From NCBI GenBank assembly GCA_050013795.1, contig JBEKEO010000096.1, positions 1 to 10,210 on the forward strand: a DNA stretch of 10,210 nt. Reading direction: 5' to 3'. The DNA is from CAWHOW01 sp050013795 (GTDB lineage: Bacteria > Bacteroidota > Bacteroidia > Bacteroidales > CG2-30-32-10). The notes beneath the pieces are model-generated. The model ran no database searches, had not been told where the DNA came from, and saw only the letters and a list, made by a program, of their open reading frames with translations. A program made the position numbers and the translations under genes. This document shows positions 5,321-10,210 of this stretch, in pieces (the first letter of the stretch is position 1; the number at the start of each line of letters is the position of its first letter).

Positions 5321-5950
5321 CTAATATAAGCTATTTTGGTTATTAAGTTTTTGTGAAAACATATCAGATATTACGGATACTAATTTATCATAGCTTCCAA
5401 TGTATCCATTGTCTTTAAGAGATGTTACAAAATCAATATGTTTCCTTCCATTACGGTAATCGGGTTCTTTTACAGGGTGTTTCAAATATTTTTCAAATAT
5501 TGCAGCGGGTTCGCCTAAATTGAGGACAGCATGATATAACAGCTTATCTTTATTTCTATATATGGCTGACCCTAAAATCTTTTTTCCTGATATTGCGATA
5601 TCGGAAATGCCTTTCAATGAAAGATCATTTATTCCTGCTTCTTCCATTGCTGAAATCAGGAGTGAGTTAATATTTCTGAAAACATCTTTTGGTTTCAATG
5701 CTTCTTTAGTGATAAAAACAACAGATAGGATTAAATTATTTGGAGTCAGCATTACAGTCTGACCGCCCGAAAGTCTTTTTAGCACGGTTATATTATCCTG
5801 ACTGACATTTTCAATGAATAATGATTCTTCAGGCCGGTTTGAAGCGCCAAGAACTATATAAGTTTTATCAGGTATCCAAATTAAAAACCGCTCAGTTTCT
5901 TCTTCTAGCAATTTAATATCCGGAAGATTATAATCTGTAATTGTAAGCAT
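5321..5950 (-). CDS. lplA: Lipoate-protein ligase-like protein, catalytic domain only
   Basis: A 209-residue member of the LplA/LipB/BirA ligase fold, presumably attaching lipoate to the E2 encoded three genes earlier in the operon. Matching blocks are YIVLGASNRPEES (31-43), RLSGGQTVMLTPNNL (59-73) and KGISDIAISGKKILGSAIYR (113-132), with Lys124 as the expected catalytic lysine. Two oddities are visible. The usual RRxSGGGxVxHD block has Gln65 for the third Gly and lacks the HD. There is also no C-terminal accessory domain; bacterial LplA proteins are often about 330 residues. The protein has no cysteine, which argues against LipB, LipM or LipL octanoyltransferases. The ATG is 6 bases after the lpd stop, giving strong operon linkage. 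Fold is sure; exact reaction is not. Confidence 0.82.
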   Translation of the reverse strand: MLTITDYNLPDIKLLEEETERFLIWIPDKTYIVLGASNRPEESLFIENVSQDNITVLKRLSGGQTVMLTPNNLILSVVFITKEALKPKDVFRNINSLLISAMEEAGINDLSLKGISDIAISGKKILGSAIYRNKDKLLYHAVLNLGEPAAIFEKYLKHPVKEPDYRNGRKHIDFVTSLKDNGYIGSYDKLVSVISDMFSQKLNNQNSLY

Positions 5951-5956
5951 TGTTTT

Positions 5957-7303
5957 TTACTTATGTATTGCTTTGTCGACAGCATCAAAACCGGCTTCCA
6001 TAAATATTTCAGAAACGGTAGGATGTGCATGAATGGTTTGGGCTACATCGTAAACTGTGCCTTCTATTTCCATATAGGCGCCTGCTTCTGCAATCATATC
6101 TGTAGCATTAGCAGCAACTATCTGTACTCCGAGAACCTGCCCGTATTTCTTATCGGAAAGTATACGGATAAATCCTTCAGTATTGCCTTCTATCATAGCT
6201 TTACCATTTGCCGACAAAGGAAACTCACTGATTTTAATTTCTATGCCCTCTTCTTTTAAATGCTTTTCGGTCATCCCTATTTGTGCAATTTCGGGAACAG
6301 TATACATATTGATTGGATATGCGCGGTTTTTAAAGTTGGCTTTTATTCCTTTTATGGTATTTATAACATGAATTCCCTGTGCGGAAGCAACATGAGCAAC
6401 AAAGCTTTTACCGCTGACATCACCAATGGCATAAATGCCTTTTAGATTTGTTTCAAAGTTATCGGTTGTTTTTATAAATCCCCGTTCAGTGAGCTCAAGC
6501 GGAATTTCACTTTCCGGAATAATTGCATCGCGTGAATTACAGTTGACAAGCAGTTCACATTTTATTTTTTTATTGCCAATGATAAGTTCACCGTTTTCGA
6601 ATTTTTCCGGAAATACATTTAAGATAAGTTCTATATTTTCCTGTTGAAGCTTTTTGCTGATAAATGAAATCAGATGATCATCAAGTCCCATTAAAAAACT
6701 ATTGTTATTCGCAATCAGGGTTACTTTTTTCCCTATAAGCATAAAGAACTGCGCCATTTCGACTGATGAAACATGGTTGCCTGTAACAACAATATTATCG
6801 GGAATAGTTTCAAGGGCGAACAATTTTTCCATTTCGACAATAGGAGCATTTGCAATCAGCTTATCCATTGCTTTAGGTTTTGAGCCCGTTGCAATAATAA
6901 TATTGACAGCATTTATCTTTTTATCATTAACTATTACAGAATTATCAGAACCAAGTTTGGCAGTTCCTGTAATTAATTCTACTCCATTCTGTTTAAGCAG
7001 GTAATTGATACGTGCGGTAAGTTTTTTAGTTATGCTATTCGACCTGGATTTTGCCTTTTCCCAATTAAATGAGAGTTTCTGAATATCAATACCATCAATT
7101 CCGAACTCAGCAGAATGCTTTATCTTATCGAAGGTCCTAGCGCTTTCCAGCAATGCTTTTGTGGGTATGCATCCCCAGTTCAGACACATTCCGCCAATAT
7201 ATATTTTTTCAATGATGGCAGTTTTCAAGCCTACCTGTCCTGCCCTGATTGCGGCCACATATCCTGCAGGCCCTGCTCCTATAATCAAAACATCATATTC
7301 CAT
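5957..7303 (-). CDS. lpdA: Dihydrolipoyl dehydrogenase-like E3 with eroded NAD site
   Basis: A 448-residue flavoprotein of the disulfide reductase family, the E3 of the complex. The FAD-binding motif GAGPAG is at 9-14. The redox disulfide GGMCLNWGCIPTKAL has Cys40 and Cys45. IYAIGDVSG, with FAD-contacting Asp295, is intact, as is the dimer-interface HAHPTVSE with His427 and Glu432. The NAD domain is unusual. The GGGxxG motif reads GNHVSS at 175-180, the acidic residue ending the next strand is Ala198, and the GRxPN block reads NSRDA at 256-260. It is preceded by a strong AAGGAG at 7 bases. It follows E2 by 27 bases and precedes the ligase by 6. It is an E3 by context and chemistry, but its electron acceptor is uncertain. 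Confidence 0.93.
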   Translation of the reverse strand: MEYDVLIIGAGPAGYVAAIRAGQVGLKTAIIEKIYIGGMCLNWGCIPTKALLESARTFDKIKHSAEFGIDGIDIQKLSFNWEKAKSRSNSITKKLTARINYLLKQNGVELITGTAKLGSDNSVIVNDKKINAVNIIIATGSKPKAMDKLIANAPIVEMEKLFALETIPDNIVVTGNHVSSVEMAQFFMLIGKKVTLIANNNSFLMGLDDHLISFISKKLQQENIELILNVFPEKFENGELIIGNKKIKCELLVNCNSRDAIIPESEIPLELTERGFIKTTDNFETNLKGIYAIGDVSGKSFVAHVASAQGIHVINTIKGIKANFKNRAYPINMYTVPEIAQIGMTEKHLKEEGIEIKISEFPLSANGKAMIEGNTEGFIRILSDKKYGQVLGVQIVAANATDMIAEAGAYMEIEGTVYDVAQTIHAHPTVSEIFMEAGFDAVDKAIHK

Positions 7304-7310
7304 ATTTATT

Positions 7311-7316
7311 CTCCTT
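7311..7316 (-). promoter_or_regulatory. Strong Shine-Dalgarno site of lpdA
   Basis: The minus strand reads AAGGAG, 7 bases before the lpdA ATG. It fixes the start and stands out because most genes in the window lack any Shine-Dalgarno sequence. Confidence 0.75.
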
Positions 7317-7330
7317 AAAAATTAATAAGA

Positions 7331-8608
7331 TTATTCCATCATAAGTGAAAACGGGTCCGACAAATATTCCATGATACTATTTATAAACCTGGTAGCTTCA
7401 CCGCCGTCAATAATTCTGTGATCAACAGTAAGCGATAATGGCAATACATTACCAATAACAATTTTGTCGTCTTTAACAATTGGTGTTTTCAGAATTCTGC
7501 CAATTCCAAGTATTCCTACCTGAGGATAATTGATTACCGGGGTTCCAAAGATACCGCCAATTGAGCCATAGTTCGTGAGTGTATATGTTCCATCCTTCAT
7601 CTCATCAAGTGTAAGTTTTCTTTCTTTGGCTTTTTCCGAAAGCTCAGTTATTTTTTGTGCAATCTGGAAAATAGTAAGTTTATCTGCATCTTTAATAACA
7701 GGAACAACAAGCCCTTCAGGTGTGTCAACAGCAATACCAATATTATAATAGTTTTTATAAATCATCCTGTTATTATCTAAGTCCATTTGTGAGTTAAGCT
7801 GCCGGTGTTGTATAAGTGCATTTACGGTTGCTTTCAGAATAAATGGGAGAAAAGTAAGTTTGACATTTTTTTCGGAATAAACCTTTTTATATTTTTCCCT
7901 GATCCAAATAAGGTCTGAAATTTCCACCTCTTCAAAGACTGTCATATGGGCAGCATTATGCTTGGAATTAATCATGTTCTTTGCTATCGTCTTTCTGATC
8001 TGTGAAAGAGGTTCGTAAGTTAACGCTTCACCAGAAACAACATGGGAAGCAGATTTTTCAATAGCAGGGTTATTTAAATGAAAGTTTTGAATATCCTCTT
8101 TGGTTACTCTTCCACCCGGACCAGTGCCGTTAATCTTATTTATATCAACATTAAGTTCTTTTGCCAATGCCCTTGCAACAGGAGAAGCCAAAACTTTTAT
8201 TACAGATTCCACGACAGTTTTGAGAGTAGAAAAACCTTCATCACTGGCAGGCAGGAAAGCATTATTGCCAGCCACTTCTATTGTGCCAACGACACTTGCA
8301 GAACCTTCTTCCAATGATTCCAGCTTCACTGGAGTTTTCGCTTCGGTAATTGCATCTTCTCCCAGCACCCCTTCAATCTCAATTTCAACAAGAGGAGTTC
8401 CTACGTGAATAGTATCACCAACATTGCCAAATCTGGCTGCTATGGTTCCTGTTTTTGGCGATGGAATATCGGCAACTACTTTATCCGTTTCCATTTTGAC
8501 AATTGATTGTCCCGCCTTTATTTCCTGACCTTTAGCTACGTACCATTCAAGGATAGTGCCTTCATCGAGTCCTTCGCCTATATCAGGAAAATTGAAAATA
8601 AATCTCAT
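7331..8608 (-). CDS. pdhC: Dihydrolipoamide acyltransferase (E2 of 2-oxoacid dehydrogenase)
   Basis: A 425-residue E2 core subunit that carries the acyl group on a lipoyl arm and passes it to CoA. The domains in order are as follows. One lipoyl domain spans 1-77, with METDKVVADIPSP and lipoyl-Lys43. A linker covers about 80-138. The peripheral subunit-binding domain, about 139-175, contains ASPVARALAKELNVD and GTGPGGRVTKEDI. The catalytic domain, about 196-425, has the active-site motif VDHRIIDGG with His397 and Asp401. A single lipoyl domain is common for Gram-positive-type and branched-chain E2s. The start lies 10 bases after the E1 beta stop and has no Shine-Dalgarno sequence, so translational coupling is likely. 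The sequence does not settle pyruvate against branched-chain 2-oxoacids. The neighbouring E1 favours pyruvate. Confidence 0.93.
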   Translation of the reverse strand: MRFIFNFPDIGEGLDEGTILEWYVAKGQEIKAGQSIVKMETDKVVADIPSPKTGTIAARFGNVGDTIHVGTPLVEIEIEGVLGEDAITEAKTPVKLESLEEGSASVVGTIEVAGNNAFLPASDEGFSTLKTVVESVIKVLASPVARALAKELNVDINKINGTGPGGRVTKEDIQNFHLNNPAIEKSASHVVSGEALTYEPLSQIRKTIAKNMINSKHNAAHMTVFEEVEISDLIWIREKYKKVYSEKNVKLTFLPFILKATVNALIQHRQLNSQMDLDNNRMIYKNYYNIGIAVDTPEGLVVPVIKDADKLTIFQIAQKITELSEKAKERKLTLDEMKDGTYTLTNYGSIGGIFGTPVINYPQVGILGIGRILKTPIVKDDKIVIGNVLPLSLTVDHRIIDGGEATRFINSIMEYLSDPFSLMME

Positions 8609-8618
8609 TTGTCTGTAT

Positions 8619-9596
8619 TTAGAATTTAACTGTACATTCTATTTCATAAAATATTTTTTCGGGAGATTGCATAAAGAAATGTTCACCTTTAGCTAATGGA
8701 ACTATAGTATCAAAGCCCATAACTCTTTTCGGCGGCGCTTCAAGGTACAGAAATGCTTCTTCATTGGCAATGGCCATAAGTTCGGCACCAACGCTAAATG
8801 ATGATGGTGCTTCCGCTACAATAACCAGCCTGCCTGTTTTCTCAATTGACTTGGTTATTGTTTCTTTATCAATCGGATAAATGGTACGCAGATCGATAAG
8901 CTCCGCAGATATCCCTGCTTCTTTCGCCATCACAAGAGCCTTCTGGCATTCACGTATCATAGCTCCAAAAGCAACAACAGTTACATCTTTCCCTTCTGAG
9001 ATTACTTTTGCCTTTCCAATAGGTATAGTGAATTTTTCATCGGCAACTTCCTGCTTGATCGCTCTGTAAATTCTTTTCGGTTCCATAAACACAATTGGAT
9101 CATCGCTTTCAATAGCAGAAATCATTAATCCTTTAGCATCATGCGGGGTTGATGGAATCACCACTTTAAGTCCCGGAATATGTGCATATAAAGCTTCAGG
9201 GCTTTCTGAATGATGTTCAAGCGCATTTATCCCACCGCCGTATGGAAATCGTATCACCATTGGCACCTTGTATTTGCCTCTTGTACGGTTGTGCATACGT
9301 GAAACATGGGATATGATCTGGTCAAATGCAGGATATGTGAAACCATCAAACTGCAATTCAACAACTGGTCTTAATCCCGCTATTGCCATTCCAAGTCCTG
9401 TTCCAACAATACCGGATTCTGCGAGCGGTGAATCAAAAACTCTTTCAACGCCGTATTTTTTTTGTAATCCTTCTGTTACTCTGAAAACACCGCCTTCAAA
9501 ACCAACATCTTCACCATAAACCACTATATTTTTATCCTCCGCAAGCTTAATGTCTAAAGCATTATTGATTGCCTGAACCAAAGTCATTACGCTCAT
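8619..9596 (-). CDS. pdhB: 2-Oxoacid (pyruvate) dehydrogenase E1 component, beta subunit
   Basis: A 325-residue subunit, normal length for E1 beta. With E1 alpha it forms the thiamine-diphosphate enzyme that decarboxylates the 2-oxoacid and acylates E2. Visible landmarks are VVYGEDVGFEGGVFRVTEG, then SPLAESGIVG with Glu60, which activates the cofactor. RFPYGGGINALEHHSES follows, with the active-site His at 128 or 129. PGLKVVIPSTPHDAKGL and the C-terminal transketolase domain (about 195-320, with YPIDKETI and VIVAEAPSS) complete it. The overall pattern is close to Bacillus-type PdhB. The ATG overlaps the E1 alpha stop as ATGA, and AAGGAG lies 8 bases upstream inside the E1 alpha gene. The complex type is firm and the substrate is inferred. 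Confidence 0.94.
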   Translation of the reverse strand: MSVMTLVQAINNALDIKLAEDKNIVVYGEDVGFEGGVFRVTEGLQKKYGVERVFDSPLAESGIVGTGLGMAIAGLRPVVELQFDGFTYPAFDQIISHVSRMHNRTRGKYKVPMVIRFPYGGGINALEHHSESPEALYAHIPGLKVVIPSTPHDAKGLMISAIESDDPIVFMEPKRIYRAIKQEVADEKFTIPIGKAKVISEGKDVTVVAFGAMIRECQKALVMAKEAGISAELIDLRTIYPIDKETITKSIEKTGRLVIVAEAPSSFSVGAELMAIANEEAFLYLEAPPKRVMGFDTIVPLAKGEHFFMQSPEKIFYEIECTVKF

Positions 9597-10210
9597 TTTT
9601 TAATCTCCTTCCATTTTAGAAATTTTTCAAATTCAGCTTTTTGTTTTTTTAGGTCATCGGGCATATCAACATACATATGGCGAAAAACATCATCAAGTTG
9701 ATAGGGGGTGAAGTTTTCCGCTTCAGCAAATTGCTGATCGACTTCTAATTTGTATTTTTCTAAAAGCAGTTCAATGTTTTCTTTCCAGATACCTTTTCTA
9801 TCAAGATATTTTTTCATTCTCTTTAAAGGATCTGTTTTGTCCCATTCCTGTTCTTCTTCTTTCGACCGGTATTTTGTAGGATCATCAGAAGTCGTGTGAG
9901 CACCTTTTCTGTATGTAAAAGCTTCGATGAGAACAGGACCGTTCCCGGCTTTGGCATATTCATGGGCTTGTTTATATGCAGCGTACATAGCAAAAAAATC
10001 ATTGCCATCAACTTTAATTCCGGGAATACCATAAGCATATGATTTTATGGCAAGATTGACGGATTTGGTCTGGTTCCGCACAGGAAGCGAGATAGCGTAT
10101 TGGTTATTCTGAACAGTGAAAATAACAGGAGCTTTCCAAACAGCAGCGAAATTGAGCGCTTCGCTGAAATCTCCTTCGGAAGTGCCACCATCACCTACAA
10201 AAGTAAATAC
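9593..10210 (-). CDS. pdhA: 2-Oxoacid (pyruvate) dehydrogenase E1 component, alpha subunit, 5' end cut by window
   Basis: The C-terminal 205 residues of E1 alpha, the thiamine-diphosphate-binding partner of E1 beta. The frame is open to the right edge, so the true start lies outside. The cofactor motif begins at visible residues 6-8 (GDG, within FVGDGGTSEGDFSEALNF) and ends 26 residues later with the Asn-Asn pair at 35-36 (TVQNNQYAIS). The active-site loop follows with AHTTSDDPTKYR, then the helical tail with EWDKTDPLKRMKKYL. These resemble the Bacillus-type PdhA; the TTSDD loop also recalls branched-chain E1 alpha, so the substrate is not settled. The GTG at 10079-10081 is internal and not a start. 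The stop overlaps the E1 beta start by four bases. Confidence 0.93.
   Translation of the reverse strand, partial: VFTFVGDGGTSEGDFSEALNFAAVWKAPVIFTVQNNQYAISLPVRNQTKSVNLAIKSYAYGIPGIKVDGNDFFAMYAAYKQAHEYAKAGNGPVLIEAFTYRKGAHTTSDDPTKYRSKEEEQEWDKTDPLKRMKKYLDRKGIWKENIELLLEKYKLEVDQQFAEAENFTPYQLDDVFRHMYVDMPDDLKKQKAEFEKFLKWKEIKK
9605..9610 (-). promoter_or_regulatory. Strong Shine-Dalgarno site of pdhB inside pdhA
   Basis: The minus strand reads AAGGAG, 8 bases before the E1 beta ATG and within the last codons of E1 alpha. Together with the ATGA overlap it suggests coupled, equal translation of the two E1 subunits. Confidence 0.75.

Noticed and set aside
5307..5332. Inverted repeat AGCTTAT/ATAAGCT at the end of lplA, considered as a terminator
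   Set aside because: The stem is only 7 AT-rich pairs, it overlaps the lplA stop, and no T-run follows it on the transcribed side.
5963..7318. Several plus-strand open frames opposite lpdA, and similar ones opposite other genes
   Set aside because: They lie wholly within strong minus-strand genes, show no recognisable domain and have unlikely compositions, so they are antisense shadows.
9823..10038. A second minus-strand frame inside E1 alpha
   Set aside because: It is an out-of-frame shadow of a conserved coding sequence.
10079..10081. GTG as a start of the E1 alpha gene
   Set aside because: The frame continues upstream to the window edge and encodes the thiamine-diphosphate motif, so the codon is internal.
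1..10210. CRISPR arrays, tRNA or rRNA genes, insertion sequences, attachment sites
   Set aside because: No regular repeats, RNA gene signatures, transposase-like proteins or paired terminal repeats were seen on either strand.

Overview
The window is AT-rich, and every supported gene lies on the minus strand, so transcription runs from right to left. Several features suggest a Bacteroidota member. An AraC-type regulator has the N-terminal domain common in that phylum. A near-perfect TAnnTTTG -7 promoter element precedes sodC. Most start codons lack a Shine-Dalgarno sequence, and a secreted protein has a leader ending in ...SYS-QS. I cannot name a genus.

Right half (about 5321-10210): a five-gene 2-oxoacid dehydrogenase operon. 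In transcription order it encodes E1 alpha (cut by the right edge), E1 beta, the lipoyl-bearing E2 acyltransferase, an E3-like dihydrolipoyl dehydrogenase and a short lipoate-protein ligase-type protein. The genes are tightly packed: a 4-base ATGA overlap, then gaps of 10, 27 and 6 bases. The set could lipoylate E2, decarboxylate a 2-oxoacid (most likely pyruvate), transfer the acyl group to CoA and reoxidise the lipoyl arm. Two members are odd. The E3 keeps its FAD site, redox disulfide and His-Glu pair but has lost the usual NAD-binding signature. The ligase is a catalytic domain only, with no cysteine and an altered active-site motif.

Middle (about 2250-5184): after a 136-base gap carrying a promoter come an exported Cu/Zn superoxide dismutase and a cytoplasmic Fe-type superoxide dismutase. 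They are followed by an unrecognised 136-residue protein, a glycine-rich general-stress-like protein, an AraC-family regulator and a 51-residue acidic peptide.

Left (1-2134): a DoxX membrane protein, a Bcp/PrxQ thiol peroxidase, an acyl carrier protein, a DUF2582-like winged-helix protein and an exported 1-Cys (Prx6-type) peroxiredoxin that runs off the left edge. The middle and left parts form an antioxidant cluster covering superoxide and peroxide in both the cytoplasm and the envelope. An ACP and two possible regulators are embedded in it.

No tRNA, rRNA, CRISPR array, insertion sequence or phage gene was seen. No gene-free stretch exceeds about 140 bases.
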